Source of the DNA: Arthrobacter sp. P2b
GTDB taxonomy: Bacteria; Actinomycetota; Actinomycetes; Actinomycetales; Micrococcaceae
Reading direction: 5' to 3'
Length of the DNA stretch: 64,000 nucleotides
NCBI RefSeq assembly: GCF_900168295.1
Contig: NZ_FVZL01000001.1
Span: 310,001-374,000 of the forward strand
Shown here: one piece after another, positions 15,883-26,090 of the stretch
Position numbering within the stretch: position 1 is the stretch's first letter
Layout of the letters: each line of letters begins with the position of its first letter
Notes under the pieces: generated by a model
Told to the model about the DNA's origin: nothing
The model's input: the letters and a program-made list of their open reading frames with translations, nothing else
Database searches by the model: none
Made by a program: the position numbers and the translations under genes

Positions 15883-16671
15883 ATGGACTGGCTCAACACC
15901 ATCATCCGCACCTTCTTCGACTTCGAAGCAATGGTCGAAGTCCTGCCCCAACTTCTGGGCGTGGGCCTCCTGAACACCCTCATCATTTCCGTCTCAGCCA
16001 CGATCATCGGCCTGGTGCTCGGCATGATCGTCGCCGTTATGGGCATTTCACCGTCCCGGTGGCTGCGGGTCCCGGCCCGCATTTACACGGACCTGTTCCG
16101 TGGCTTGCCGGCCATCCTTACCATCCTGCTGATCGGCCAGGGGTTCGCCCGGCTGAGCCAGTCCATCTTCGGCCCTTCGCCGTACCCCTTGGGCATCATC
16201 GCCCTAAGCCTGATCGCCAGCGCCTACATCGGTGAGATCTTCCGTGCCGGCATCCAAAGCGTGGACAAGGGCCAGGGCGAGGCCTGCCGCGCCCTGGGCA
16301 TGAGCTACGGCAAATCAATGGCACTCGTGGTCATTCCCCAGGGCATCCGCCGCGTGCTGCCGGCACTGGTCAACCAGTTCATCGCCATCGTCAAGGACTC
16401 TTCACTCGTCTACTTCCTCGGCCTGCTGGTCAGCGAACGTGAACTCTTCCGCGTGGGCCAGGACGCCGCAGTCCTCTCCGGAAACCTCTCCCCGCTGGTG
16501 ATGGCCGGCATCTTCTACCTCATCATCACCGTGCCGCTGACGCACCTGGTGAACTACTTCGACAGCCGCTTCCGGGCAGGAAAACGCCGTCCCGCGGCCC
16601 CCTCCAGCGGCCTCAAGGAAGTCAAGGAACTCGACGCGGCCTCGCCGCTCACTACCGGGAGCAACACATGA
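15883..16671 (+). CDS. Amino-acid ABC transporter permease
   Basis: 262 residues of the HisM/GlnP type. The first helix region reads [24 protein letters not shown], and the ATPase-contact loop has [50 protein letters not shown] closes the domain. One permease gene is present, so it would act as a homodimer. The gene ends with ATGA, overlapping the ATPase start by 4 bases. Confidence 0.92.
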   Translation: MDWLNTIIRTFFDFEAMVEVLPQLLGVGLLNTLIISVSATIIGLVLGMIVAVMGISPSRWLRVPARIYTDLFRGLPAILTILLIGQGFARLSQSIFGPSPYPLGIIALSLIASAYIGEIFRAGIQSVDKGQGEACRALGMSYGKSMALVVIPQGIRRVLPALVNQFIAIVKDSSLVYFLGLLVSERELFRVGQDAAVLSGNLSPLVMAGIFYLIITVPLTHLVNYFDSRFRAGKRRPAAPSSGLKEVKELDAASPLTTGSNT

Positions 16672-17441
16672 TCACCAGCACCAGCGCCAACCCCACCGCT
16701 GACATCCAGACCTTCCACGGATCCAGCCTGGAACTCAAAAACCTGACTATGGCGTACGGGGACATCGAGGTGCTCCGCAACGTCAGCCTTACCGTGGCCC
16801 CCGGCACCACCACCTGCATCATCGGGCCGTCGGGCTCGGGCAAGTCCACCCTGCTCCGCGGGGTCAACAGGCTCCACGAACCCAAAAGCGGCGACGTGCT
16901 CCTGGCGGGTGAGAGCGTACTGAAGGTCAACCCCGACATCCTGCGCAGCCGGATCGGGATGGTCTTCCAGCACTTCAACCTCTTCCCGGACCACACAGCC
17001 CTGGAGAATGTGGCCCTCGCCCTCTGGAGCGTCAAGAAGATGCCCAAGGCAGAGGCACGGGAGCGGGCACGCCTCCGCTTGGCCGAGGTGGGCCTTGCCG
17101 AACGTGCCGACCACCGTCCACGGGACCTTTCCGGCGGACAGCAGCAGCGCGTGGCCATTGCCCGTGCCCTCGCCATGGAACCCGAAGTGATGCTCTTCGA
17201 CGAGGCCACCAGCGCCCTGGACCCCGAGCTGGTCAAGGGCGTCCTGACCCTCATGGCGTCGCTTGCAAAGCGGGGCATGACCATGGTGGTGGTGACGCAC
17301 GAAATGGGCTTTGCCCGGAAAGTGGCCGACCAGGTCGTATTTATGGATGAAGGCGAAGTAGTCGAAGTGGGCACGCCCGCGGACATCTTCGACAACCCCA
17401 AGAGCGAACGCCTCCAGCGTTTCCTCTCCGAGGTGCTGTGA
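16668..17441 (+). CDS. Amino-acid ABC transporter ATP-binding protein
   Basis: 257 residues with all nucleotide-binding motifs: Walker [10 protein letters not shown] near residue 52, Q-loop [13 protein letters not shown], signature [15 protein letters not shown], Walker [15 protein letters not shown] and the switch His in VVTHEMGFA. This is the GlnQ/HisP type. The start overlaps the permease stop and its own stop overlaps the next gene, so the whole operon is translationally coupled. Confidence 0.95.
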   Translation: MITSTSANPTADIQTFHGSSLELKNLTMAYGDIEVLRNVSLTVAPGTTTCIIGPSGSGKSTLLRGVNRLHEPKSGDVLLAGESVLKVNPDILRSRIGMVFQHFNLFPDHTALENVALALWSVKKMPKAEARERARLRLAEVGLAERADHRPRDLSGGQQQRVAIARALAMEPEVMLFDEATSALDPELVKGVLTLMASLAKRGMTMVVVTHEMGFARKVADQVVFMDEGEVVEVGTPADIFDNPKSERLQRFLSEVL

Positions 17442-18484
17442 TGGCGAATGTCAGCAAAGGACCCATCCGTACCGCCGTCGTCGGCTTCGGGATTTCCGGA
17501 CGCGTCTTCCATGCACCCCTGATCGAGGCGGACCCGTCCTATTCACTGGACGTGATTGTCACTGCGGACCCGGACCGCGCTGCCGCAGCAGCAGCCCGCT
17601 ACCCGCGGGCCCGGATTGTCCCGACGGCGGAGGCCCTGTTCGCGCTGTCAGCCGACCTTGACCTGGTGGTCCTGGGTACCCCTCCGGTCACCCATTTCGA
17701 CTTCGCTTCGAGGGCGATCGCCCACAAGCTGCACGTTGTGGTGGACAAGCCATTCGTCACCACATCCGCACACGGCGAAGAGCTGGCCGCCAGAGCGGCC
17801 GACGCCGGCGTTCAGCTGACGGTCTTCCAGAACCGCCGGTGGGACGCGGATTTCCTGACCCTCAAAAAGCTCCTGGACGCCGGTGAGCTGGGCGAGGTCC
17901 GGACGTTCGAATCACGGTTCGAGTGGTGGCGCCCGGAAGGTTTCGGGAACTGGCGCGACTCCGCCACCACGGCGGAGGGCGGCGGCATCCTCCATGACCT
18001 GGGCGCCCACCTCATCGACCAGGCCATCCAGCTGTTTGGGCCGGTGGCGCGCAGCTACGGCGAAACAGCAGGGCAGGGCACCGGCCGGTCAGGCCCGGAA
18101 CAGGAAGCCTTCGTGTCCCTGCTGCACGATTCGGGCGTACGCTCCCGGCTCTGGATGAACGGCGCCGCCCCGCAGGCAGGCCCCCGGTTCCATGTGCTCG
18201 GCTCGGCCGCCGGGTACACCAAGTGGGGACTGGACGGGCAGGAACGTGCACTTGATGCCGGGGTCCTCCCCACCGATCCCGCTTATGGTGTGGACCCCCA
18301 GGTCTCTTGGGGGGTCCTGGGGGTGGACGGCGCCACAAGCGCCGTTCCCGCCGAGCGGGGGGCCTATCCCGAGTTCTACCGGCTCCTGGCCGACGCACTC
18401 CTCCGCGGGGCGCCGCTCCCGGTTGACCCGGCAGACGCCGTCGAAGTCTTGAAAGTCATTGAAGAAGTCCATGCCCTTGCCTGA
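17438..18484 (+). CDS. Gfo/Idh/MocA family oxidoreductase
   Basis: 348 residues, starting at GTG 17438 or the adjacent ATG 17441, both overlapping the ATPase stop. The Rossmann motif [18 protein letters not shown] and the catalytic-type VVDKPFVTT (the EKP-like Lys) are in place, and [19 protein letters not shown] follows in the substrate domain. These NAD(P)-dependent enzymes oxidise or reduce sugars, inositols, imines or related compounds. Together with the DAO-family gene downstream and an amino-acid-type importer, this suggests breakdown of a compound that joins an amino acid to a sugar or keto acid. Confidence 0.9.
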   Translation: MMANVSKGPIRTAVVGFGISGRVFHAPLIEADPSYSLDVIVTADPDRAAAAAARYPRARIVPTAEALFALSADLDLVVLGTPPVTHFDFASRAIAHKLHVVVDKPFVTTSAHGEELAARAADAGVQLTVFQNRRWDADFLTLKKLLDAGELGEVRTFESRFEWWRPEGFGNWRDSATTAEGGGILHDLGAHLIDQAIQLFGPVARSYGETAGQGTGRSGPEQEAFVSLLHDSGVRSRLWMNGAAPQAGPRFHVLGSAAGYTKWGLDGQERALDAGVLPTDPAYGVDPQVSWGVLGVDGATSAVPAERGAYPEFYRLLADALLRGAPLPVDPADAVEVLKVIEEVHALA

Positions 18485-18530
18485 CACAGCACGTCACGGC
18501 ACAGCCCTTTACACAGGAAAGCGAGTACCC

Positions 18531-19652
18531 ATGTCTTCCACCAACTCCGCCAGGAAAGTTGCCGTTATCGGTGGCGGAATCCTTGGTGTTTCCACCGCCG
18601 TCCACCTGCTGCGCGAAGGTGCCTCGGTAGTCCTGCTCACCGAAAGCGGTTTGACCAGCGAGGCCTCAGGCAGGTCGCTCTCATGGCTCAATTCCGCGGG
18701 GGAACGCTCCACGCCCTATCACCTGCTCCGCATGGCGGGGGTTGACCGGTACCGGACGCTGTTCGCTGCCGACCCGTCCCGCGAATGGCTCCAGTTTGAC
18801 GGCGGACTGATGTGGAACGCGGAAGGCCAGGCGGATGCCACGGCTGCCCGCCACCGCTATGAACGGAACAAGGGCTACGACTCGAAGCTGCTGGCCCCCG
18901 CCGAGATCTCCCAGGCGGCCCCGGGCGTGGATGCCGCAGCCGTGCCCGAGAACGCTATCTTCAACCCCGGCGAAGGCTGGGTGAGCCTGCCGGACCTGGT
19001 GGAGTTCCTGATGGCGGAGTTCCACGAACTCGGGGGTGAACTGGTCCTTAATGCAGGAAAAGCCTCGGTGGTGGTTGAAGGCGGGCGGGCTGTCGGTGTC
19101 CAGGCCGCTTCGGGTGCCGTGCACGGTGCCGACGCCGTCCTGGTTGCTTGCGGGGCCGCAACCCCGGCCGTTGTGGCGCCGCTGGGTGTCAATATCCCCA
19201 ATGGTTCGCCGGTCTCCATGCTGGTTATCACCAAGCCGGTGGAGCACGGCCTGGCCCCGGTGCTGAACACGCCCCGCGCGGCCGTGCGGCCCAACCCCGG
19301 AAACACCCTCGCCCTGGACCACGACTGGTACGAGGAGAACATCACTGAGCATGCTGACGGCAGCTTCAGCATCCCCGATGAGGTAGTCCAGGAACTGGCA
19401 GACGAAGCCTCCAAGCTGGTTCAAGGCAACCCCGAGCTCAAGCCTGCGTCGTGGAAGATCGGATACAAGCCGATCCCGGGTGACGGGGAACCGGTGTTTG
19501 GCGAACTCGGCAAGGTTCCTGGATGCTTTGTGGCCTTTACGCACTCCGGCGCGACGCTCGGCCTGATCGCGGGCGAGCTCCTGGCGGGAGAAATCCTTAC
19601 AGGGGAACGGCATCCCATGCTCGAAACCTTCCGTCCGGAGCGGTTCTCCTAG
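18531..19652 (+). CDS. FAD-dependent oxidoreductase, DAO family
   Basis: 373 residues from the ATG at 18531, which follows an AGGAAA. The FAD motif VAVIGGGILGVSTAVHLLREGA is at the N-terminus, and the DAO fold ends in FVAFTHSGATLGLIAGELLAGEI. GLTSEASGRSLSWLNS matches the second FAD contact of glycine/D-amino acid oxidases and opine-oxidase-like proteins. It should oxidise an amine or N-substituted amino acid with release of a keto or aldehyde product. It is the last gene of the operon; a hairpin terminator follows at 19676. Confidence 0.88.
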   Translation: MSSTNSARKVAVIGGGILGVSTAVHLLREGASVVLLTESGLTSEASGRSLSWLNSAGERSTPYHLLRMAGVDRYRTLFAADPSREWLQFDGGLMWNAEGQADATAARHRYERNKGYDSKLLAPAEISQAAPGVDAAAVPENAIFNPGEGWVSLPDLVEFLMAEFHELGGELVLNAGKASVVVEGGRAVGVQAASGAVHGADAVLVACGAATPAVVAPLGVNIPNGSPVSMLVITKPVEHGLAPVLNTPRAAVRPNPGNTLALDHDWYEENITEHADGSFSIPDEVVQELADEASKLVQGNPELKPASWKIGYKPIPGDGEPVFGELGKVPGCFVAFTHSGATLGLIAGELLAGEILTGERHPMLETFRPERFS

Positions 19653-19675
19653 CATCCAGCCACCCTTCCCGCAGG

Positions 19676-19713
19676 CCGTGGCGTGCCGCTGTTTCCGCAG
19701 CGGCATGCCACGG
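19676..19713 (+). terminator. Strong hairpin terminator after DAO gene
   Basis: Two 16-base arms (CCGTGGCGTGCCGCTG and CAGCGGCATGCCACGG) pair with a single G-U around a 6-base loop, followed by a T-rich stretch. It lies 24 bases after the DAO stop. Confidence 0.7.
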
Positions 19714-19862
19714 CTTCGTTCGTTCTGCCGCATGTTTTGCTGATCAGGTTGTTCACTCCTCGAGGGGCGGCGCGCACCCCGCCCCGGCAGCGAACTAAGA
19801 TGGATCAGATAACCAACCACCGGACGCGGTTCCGCCGTGTCCTGCTGAAAGTAGCGCGCACC

Positions 19863-22800
19863 ATGCCATCCCAACCGGACGAGAGTGCGGCACTGGCGAT
19901 TCAGACACCCGCCATCAACGACCGCTCCCTTGCGGCGGGACTGGCCTATGCCATGGGCAGCCGCGTCTCCGGGATCTCGTTTGATGCCGGCACGGGCCTG
20001 ATGCTGGGCAAGGTCCGGGGAGGCGCCGAGGTTCCGTACTCCACCACGGCCAAGCTGGTCCGCAAAGCCGGCGGCTGGAGCTGCACGGTTGGGGTGTGCA
20101 GCTGTCCCGTCCGCAAGGACTGCAAGCACGTTGCGGCGCTGCTCTTCGCGGCCGAGGACAACCCCGCCATCCGGGTCCAGCTGCTGTCACCGGCAACCGC
20201 CACCCAAGTGGCCCGGGAGCCGTCGGCCGCCGCCCTGTCCGACTGGGAACAGGCCCTCAGCCCGCTGATCTCGCAGCCAGGGGGTGCGCCTTCGGGCACC
20301 GGAGTTCCGCTGGCGCTGCAGTTCGAGATAGAGGAACCGGCCCCGCACTTCTCCTACACAGGCCGCCGGGATCCGCTGCGCAGCGTCCGCCAGCTCAAGG
20401 CCCGCCCCGTCATTATGGGTGCCAAGGGCAAGTGGATCCGCGGCGACGTCTCCTGGAACACGCTGAGCTACCTGAACTTCCGCCGCGAGTGCAACGAGGC
20501 GCACGTTGAGTGGATGCAGGAGTTCCTGGCCGCCCATTCCGCGTCGGCCAGCCGGATGCACAATTCGTCCGGCCTGTGGCTCGGCCTGAACTCCTACTCC
20601 GGGAAGAACCTGTGGAGCCTGCTGTCCGACGCAGGAAAGATCGGGCTCGCCCTGGTCCACTCGCGCGGCACCGAACCGGTGCGCCTGGCGGAGGCCCCTG
20701 CCGCCGTCGGGCTTAATCTCGGGCGGTATGGCGCGCCCGCGGCAGGCAGCGCTGACCCCGCAGGGGATGGCGACGCGCCTCAGCAAGCGTCCGACGACGG
20801 CGGGCTGGAGCTTTCGCCCACCATCACCGTGGAGGGGGTCGAGGTTGATCCGGCCGCCGTGGGGACGATCGGCCGCCCTGCGCACGGCCTGTTCTTCACC
20901 TCCGGCGAGGCTGCCTTGCCCGGAGTTCCGGACCCCGACGGCACCATCACCCTGGCGCCGCTGGAGGGTGGCTTGAGCGAGGAACTGCTGGCGTTCGTCA
21001 CGGCCGGCAGCACGCTGCATATTCCTGCCAAGGATGAGTCCCGTTTCCTCACCGGGTTCTATCCCAAGCTGAAGCAGGCGGCCCGTGTGACGGCGCGGGA
21101 CGAATCCGTCGAGCTTCCCGCGCTGGCCGTTCCCACGCTCTCGCTGCTGGCAAACTACGGCGCGGACCACAAGGTGCGGCTGCATTGGGAGTGGCACTAC
21201 AAGACCGGAAACCTGGTCACCGCCCAGCCGCTGTGGCGCCACCCCGGCGACCACGGCTACCGCGACGACATCGCAGAAGCCCGCATCCTTGAGGGCATCG
21301 GCCACCCGTGGGAGGTGGTTCCCGCCTTGGGCGAGTCGGCGACCGGCGGCTGGGGCACTCCCCGCCTGGCGGCGTCGGCCGAGCTCACGGGCCTGGACAC
21401 GCTGGCGTTCACCGAGGAAGTGCTGCCGCGGCTGCGTGAAGCTCCGGATGTGGACGTGGAAACGGCAGGCGACATCGCCGATTACCGCGAGGCCGAGGAA
21501 GCCCCGGTCGTCTCCATCTCCACCAAGGCCACCGAGCAACGCGACTGGTTCGACCTCGGCATCCAGATTTCCCTCGAGGGCCAGCCGGTGTCCTTCGCGG
21601 CGGTGTTCTCCGCCTTGGCCGCCGGCCAGACCAAGATGCTGCTCCCCAGCGGCGCCTACTTCTCGCTGGACCTGCCGGAGCTGCACCAGCTGCGGGCGCT
21701 GATCGAGGAAGCCCGGTCGCTGCAGGACAACAAGGACGCCCCGCTGCAGATCAGCCGTTTCCAGGCCGGGCTGTGGGACGAGCTGGCGCAGCTGGGCATC
21801 GTGGACGAGCAGGCCGCCGCCTGGCGTTCGGCGGTGGGCGGCCTCCTGGAAGGCGGCGTGGACGGGCTGCCGTTGCCGGCCACCCTGAATGCCGAGCTTC
21901 GGCCCTACCAGCTCGAGGGCTTCAACTGGCTCACCTTCCTGTACCGGCACAGCCTGGGCGGCGTCCTGGCCGACGACATGGGCCTCGGCAAGACCGTGCA
22001 GGCCCTGGCGCTGATGTGCGCGGCGAAGGAACAGGCCGGGGAGAAGTCCCCCGACGCCGTGGCTCCCTTTTTGGTGGTTGCGCCCACCAGCGTGGTGGGC
22101 AACTGGGCGGCGGAGGCCGCGCGCTTTGCGCCCGGGTTGAAGGTGCAGGCAGTCGGCGAGACGTTCGCAAAGAGCGGGCAGGAGGTGGCTGACGCGCTGG
22201 CCGGGGCGGACATCGTGATCACCTCGTATGCCCTGTTCCGCATCGATTACGACGCCTACGCCTCCCGGGAGTGGTCCGGCCTGGTGCTGGACGAGGCGCA
22301 GTTCGTGAAGAACCACCAGTCCAAGGCCTACCAGTGCGCGCGCAAGCTGCCGGCCGCCTTCAAGCTGGCCATTACCGGCACGCCGCTGGAGAACAACCTC
22401 ATGGAGTTCTGGGCACTGACGTCCATCGTGGCACCGGGCCTCTTTTCCAGCCCCAAGCGCTTCGCGGAGTACTACCAGAAGCCCGTGGAGAAGAACGGCG
22501 ACAAGGGGCAGCTGGACAAGCTCCGGCGCCGGGTCCGTCCCCTGATGATGCGCCGCACCAAGGACCAGGTGATCAAGGACCTGCCGCCCAAGCAGGAGCA
22601 GATCCTGGAAGTGGTGCTGAACCCGCGCCACCAGAAGGTCTACCAGACACACCTGCAGCGCGAGCGGCAAAAGATCCTGGGGCTGATCGAGGACGTGAAC
22701 AAGAACCGGTTCACCATCTTCCAGTCGTTGACCCTGCTGCGGCAGCTCAGCCTGGACGCCTCGCTGGTTGACCCGTCGCTTTCGGGGGTCCGTTCAAGCA

Positions 22801-23300
22801 AGCTTGACGTATTGTTCGAGCAGCTCGAGGACCTCGTTGCCGAGGGCCACCGTGCCCTGATCTTCAGCCAGTTCACCGGGTTCCTGGGGAAGGTGCGCGA
22901 GCGGCTTGATGAGGAGAAGATCGAGTACTGCTACCTCGACGGCGGTACCCGCAACCGTGCCGACGTGGTCAGTGAGTTCAAGAACGGCAGCGCCCCGGTA
23001 TTCCTGATCTCGCTGAAGGCCGGCGGCTTCGGCCTGAACCTCACCGAGGCCGACTACGTCTTCCTGCTGGATCCCTGGTGGAACCCGGCCTCCGAGGCGC
23101 AGGCAGTGGACCGGACCCACCGGATCGGCCAGGCCAGGAACGTGATGGTGTACCGGCTGGTGGCCAAGGACACCATCGAGGAAAAGGTCATGGCGCTCAA
23201 GGCCCGGAAGTCGCAGCTGTTCGCCGACGTGATGGAGGGCGACGCCCTGGCCGGCGGCGCCATCACGGCGGAGGACCTGGCGGGGCTGTTCAAGGAGTAG
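19863..23300 (+). CDS. SWIM zinc-finger SNF2 family helicase
   Basis: 1145 residues from the ATG at 19863; in-frame starts at 19800 and 19683 are possible, but the upstream part looks random and a TAAGAT box overlaps 19800. A SWIM zinc finger (CSC...CKH, residues 79-89) lies near the N-terminus. A bacterial SNF2-associated middle domain leads to the ATPase: ADDMGLGKT (near 700), VLDEAQ (near 808), ITGTPLENN, and the C-terminal helicase motifs ISLKAGGFGLNLTEADYV and DRTHRIGQ (near 1081). It should move along or remodel nucleoprotein. It stands alone, with no defence partner nearby. Confidence 0.92.
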   Translation: MPSQPDESAALAIQTPAINDRSLAAGLAYAMGSRVSGISFDAGTGLMLGKVRGGAEVPYSTTAKLVRKAGGWSCTVGVCSCPVRKDCKHVAALLFAAEDNPAIRVQLLSPATATQVAREPSAAALSDWEQALSPLISQPGGAPSGTGVPLALQFEIEEPAPHFSYTGRRDPLRSVRQLKARPVIMGAKGKWIRGDVSWNTLSYLNFRRECNEAHVEWMQEFLAAHSASASRMHNSSGLWLGLNSYSGKNLWSLLSDAGKIGLALVHSRGTEPVRLAEAPAAVGLNLGRYGAPAAGSADPAGDGDAPQQASDDGGLELSPTITVEGVEVDPAAVGTIGRPAHGLFFTSGEAALPGVPDPDGTITLAPLEGGLSEELLAFVTAGSTLHIPAKDESRFLTGFYPKLKQAARVTARDESVELPALAVPTLSLLANYGADHKVRLHWEWHYKTGNLVTAQPLWRHPGDHGYRDDIAEARILEGIGHPWEVVPALGESATGGWGTPRLAASAELTGLDTLAFTEEVLPRLREAPDVDVETAGDIADYREAEEAPVVSISTKATEQRDWFDLGIQISLEGQPVSFAAVFSALAAGQTKMLLPSGAYFSLDLPELHQLRALIEEARSLQDNKDAPLQISRFQAGLWDELAQLGIVDEQAAAWRSAVGGLLEGGVDGLPLPATLNAELRPYQLEGFNWLTFLYRHSLGGVLADDMGLGKTVQALALMCAAKEQAGEKSPDAVAPFLVVAPTSVVGNWAAEAARFAPGLKVQAVGETFAKSGQEVADALAGADIVITSYALFRIDYDAYASREWSGLVLDEAQFVKNHQSKAYQCARKLPAAFKLAITGTPLENNLMEFWALTSIVAPGLFSSPKRFAEYYQKPVEKNGDKGQLDKLRRRVRPLMMRRTKDQVIKDLPPKQEQILEVVLNPRHQKVYQTHLQRERQKILGLIEDVNKNRFTIFQSLTLLRQLSLDASLVDPSLSGVRSSKLDVLFEQLEDLVAEGHRALIFSQFTGFLGKVRERLDEEKIEYCYLDGGTRNRADVVSEFKNGSAPVFLISLKAGGFGLNLTEADYVFLLDPWWNPASEAQAVDRTHRIGQARNVMVYRLVAKDTIEEKVMALKARKSQLFADVMEGDALAGGAITAEDLAGLFKE

Positions 23301-23372
23301 TTGCCCCGCTGCTGCCCGGCTTCTCGACACGTTATTCTTGGTGCAACCAGAAACTACAACGTTGGAGAAACC

Positions 23373-24404
23373 GTGCACCAGCAGCCCGCCGCCACGGTGG
23401 CCCTCCCGTCTATCGGGCGGGCTCGCCTGCCGCATCTTCTTCCGCTGCGCGCGGACGCGTTTTCGGTCCCCTACCGTGATCCCGTCTGGGACGGGCCCAC
23501 CGATCCGGTCCTCATGGCCGACCACCTGAAGGGCGAGTGGGTGCTTTTCTACACCCAGCGCCGCGCCACGAAACCCGGTCTGACGGGCGTGGAATGGGTA
23601 CATGGCACGGCCATCGGCGTCGCGCGGTCTTCCGACGGCGGGGCCACCTGGAACTACCAAGGCACCGCGGACGGACTGGTGCCGCCGGAAACTGAACGTC
23701 CCGCTACACTCTGGGCGCCCGACGTCGTACGCATTGGGGACCAGTGGATCATGTACCTGACCGTCCTGGGCGGTGTCCGGACGGACTGGACCGGGAGTGC
23801 GTCCATCGTGCAGTTCGCCAGCCCGGACCTCGAGACGTGGGAGTACCTGGGGCAGGTAGACCTGGACTCGCCCCGGGTCATTGATGCCGCCGTCGCACCT
23901 TGCGGCGATGGCCGCTACCGGCTCTGGTACAAGGACGAGGCCCGGGGTTCCAACACCTACAGCGCGGTCAGCGACAGGCCCCAGGACCCGTCGTCATGGG
24001 TAGTGGAAGGCCTCACGATCCCCGGCCGCCCGCATGAGGGACCGAAGGTGTTCCGGCTGGAGGGCCACTACTGGATGATCGTGGACGAGTGGCGTGGCCA
24101 GGCGATCTACCGCTCCGCCGACGCCACAGGCAACTGGACGCGGCAGGAACACCGTGGCGGCCTCATCCTCACGGCCCCCGAATCCGTGGAGGGAAGGCCC
24201 GTCGTCGGACGCCATGCGGACGTGGTTCCCCTGGCACCCGGGGAGGACGGCAGGGAACGCGCCCTGCTGGTGTATTTCACCCATCCGTATTGGGGCGGCG
24301 AAGACATCGGCACCATGGACCCGGAGCCCAGGACACGCCTCAGCCACGTCCGGGCGGCCGTCCTGGAAGTGCGGAACGGCAACCTGGTCTGCAGCGGGCA
24401 CTAG
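23373..24404 (+). CDS. Glycoside hydrolase family 43-like protein
   Basis: 343 residues from the GTG at 23373, which follows GGAG by 6 bases. The sequence has the five-bladed propeller pattern of GH43-like enzymes: YRDPVWD (Asp36), TLWAPDVV (Asp117), VIDAAVAP (Asp171) and RPHEGPKVF (Glu222) fit the usual catalytic Asp, pKa-setting Asp and acid Glu, though the exact pairing is inferred. There is no signal peptide, so it would act inside the cell on short arabino- or xylo-oligosaccharides or related glycosides. No sugar transporter is adjacent. Confidence 0.75.
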   Translation: MHQQPAATVALPSIGRARLPHLLPLRADAFSVPYRDPVWDGPTDPVLMADHLKGEWVLFYTQRRATKPGLTGVEWVHGTAIGVARSSDGGATWNYQGTADGLVPPETERPATLWAPDVVRIGDQWIMYLTVLGGVRTDWTGSASIVQFASPDLETWEYLGQVDLDSPRVIDAAVAPCGDGRYRLWYKDEARGSNTYSAVSDRPQDPSSWVVEGLTIPGRPHEGPKVFRLEGHYWMIVDEWRGQAIYRSADATGNWTRQEHRGGLILTAPESVEGRPVVGRHADVVPLAPGEDGRERALLVYFTHPYWGGEDIGTMDPEPRTRLSHVRAAVLEVRNGNLVCSGH

Positions 24405-24435
24405 TAGAGCAGGCAGCAGAACCGGCACGACAAAA

Positions 24436-24491
24436 GGCCAAACCTTGGAACTATAAGCCAGCTGCTGCTGGCACCGGTCCAAGGTTTGGCC
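24436..24491. terminator. Two-level hairpin between convergent genes
   Basis: GGCCAAACCTTGGA and TCCAAGGTTTGGCC are perfectly paired over 14 bases. A second small stem (GCCAGC/GCTGGC, 24457-24472) sits inside the loop. It lies between the GH43-like gene and amt, which point at each other, and probably terminates both. Confidence 0.65.
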
Positions 24492-24540
24492 CTCTGCCTG
24501 ACTCGTCCGCCGGAGTGGTTACCGGACTTCCGGGAGGTCC

Positions 24541-25830
24541 CTACGCACGCTGGGGGGAGCCCAGCTCCACCGGGTCCTCGTCCGTGAGGTATGCAAGCTC
24601 GGAGTGTGCGGCGAGGTCGATGCCGCGCATTTCGTCCTCGGGCTTGATGCGCAGGCCGATCGTCTTGTCCAGGATCTTCGCGAGGATCCAGGTGATGCCG
24701 AAGGAGTAGACCAGCACCGTGACGGTTGCCAGCGCCTGGACACCGAGCAGTTCAACGCCGCCTCCGTAGAAGAGGCCGTTGACGGCGTTGGGGGCAGCGT
24801 CGGTGGCGAAGAGGCCGATCAGCAGGGTGCCGAGGATGCCGCCCACCAGGTGGACACCGACGACGTCGAGCGAGTCGTCGTAGCCCAGGCGGAACTTCAG
24901 TTCGATGGCCAGCGAGCAGACGGCACCGGCAATCAGGCCGATAGCCACGGCACCCAACGGGCTGACGGAACCACAGGCCGGGGTGATGGCGACCAGCGCG
25001 GAAATCAGGCCGGACGCCGCGCCCATGCTGGTGGCGGCCCCGCGGCGGAGGCGCTCAACGAGTGCCCAGGCGAGGAGGCCCGCCGAAGCAGCCACGGCGG
25101 TGTTCAGGAAAACCACCGACGCCGACTGGCCGGCGGACAGTGCCGAGCCTGCGTTGAACCCGAACCAGCCCACCCACAGCAATCCGGCGCCGATGAGCAC
25201 CAGCGGCCGGCTGTGCGGTTTCGCGTGTTCCACTTTGGGCCAGCCGGAGCTCTTGCCGAGGACCAGTGCCAGGGCGAGGGCGGCGGCGCCGGCGTTCATG
25301 TGCACGGCGGTGCCGCCGGCGAAATCGATGGCCTTGATGCCGCTGGCGATCCAGCCGCCGGTCACGCTGCCGTCCGCCGACGAGAAGGCGAACACCCAGT
25401 GCGCGATGGGGAAATAGACGATGGTGGCCCAGATGCCGGCGAACAGCATCCACGCGCCGAACTTCATGCGCCCGGCCGCAGCTCCCGCCACCAGCGCCGT
25501 GGTGACGCAGGCGAAGAAGAGCTGGAACGCGGCGAACAGGATGACCGGGATGGACGCCTCTTCATCCGCGGCCAGCAGCTGCCCCATCCCGGGGAACTCG
25601 GTGACGTCACCGATCAGGCCCAGTCCGCCCACGGAATTTCCGAAGGCCATCGAGTACCCGAACAGTGCCCAGAGGACAGCCACCAGGCTGGCGCCGCCAA
25701 AGCACATCATCATCATGTTGAGAATGCGGCGCGACCCCACCATGCCCCCGTAGAACAGGGCCAGGGCGGGGATCATCATGCAGACCAGCGCCGAGCTGGC
25801 CAATATCCAAGCGACATTTCCCGAATCCAT
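24541..25830 (-). CDS. amt: Ammonium transporter Amt
   Basis: 429 residues with about eleven membrane helices. Signature stretches include ALALFYGGMVGSRRILNMMMM near the N-terminus, GGTAVHMNAGAAALALALVLG (the first pore His) and VDVVGVHLVGGILGTLLIGLFA-type sequence (the second pore His, in GVHLVGG). The short C-terminal tail (RGIDLAAHSELAY) is the site where PII proteins act in other bacteria. It takes up ammonium/ammonia across the membrane. A GlnR-like box lies about 150 bases upstream, which suggests induction under nitrogen limitation. The glnT-glx cluster is on the same strand nearby. Confidence 0.95.
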   Translation of the reverse strand: MDSGNVAWILASSALVCMMIPALALFYGGMVGSRRILNMMMMCFGGASLVAVLWALFGYSMAFGNSVGGLGLIGDVTEFPGMGQLLAADEEASIPVILFAAFQLFFACVTTALVAGAAAGRMKFGAWMLFAGIWATIVYFPIAHWVFAFSSADGSVTGGWIASGIKAIDFAGGTAVHMNAGAAALALALVLGKSSGWPKVEHAKPHSRPLVLIGAGLLWVGWFGFNAGSALSAGQSASVVFLNTAVAASAGLLAWALVERLRRGAATSMGAASGLISALVAITPACGSVSPLGAVAIGLIAGAVCSLAIELKFRLGYDDSLDVVGVHLVGGILGTLLIGLFATDAAPNAVNGLFYGGGVELLGVQALATVTVLVYSFGITWILAKILDKTIGLRIKPEDEMRGIDLAAHSELAYLTDEDPVELGSPQRA

Positions 25831-25976
25831 TGGGAAACCCCTTTCGTGATGCGAGGAGAGAACGGAAATCGCCCGTCAAAGCCACTCCGGAGGAGGGACG
25901 CGGAGTCAGTACCACGTTCATCGGAGGGCGGCTATTGCCGTCTGGTTCCAACTGTATGGCGGGCTTTTTTGGGTGG

Positions 25977-26003
25977 GTTTCGGATGTGTTAAATGATGGT
26001 TTC
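25977..26003 (-). promoter_or_regulatory. GlnR-like nitrogen control box upstream of amt
   Basis: On the minus strand GAAAC-n6-TTAAC-n6-GAAAC is present with exact spacing, matching three of the four half-sites of the Streptomyces GlnR consensus (gTnAC and GaAAC separated by 6). A TACAGT -10-like box lies 20 bases downstream. Confidence 0.55.
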
Positions 26004-26090
26004 AGTCGTCCGCACGCGAGTTTCACCAGCCCCTTCCTTACATGCGGGACGCGCGTACCCTGCAAGTAGGGCAGGAGGAAAGGACGCATC

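Noticed and set aside
20187..22670. 827-residue open frame opposite the SNF2 helicase gene
   Set aside because: It lies antisense to a well-supported gene. High GC at third positions keeps the opposite frame open. The product is rich in Arg/Gly/His/Gln with no family pattern.
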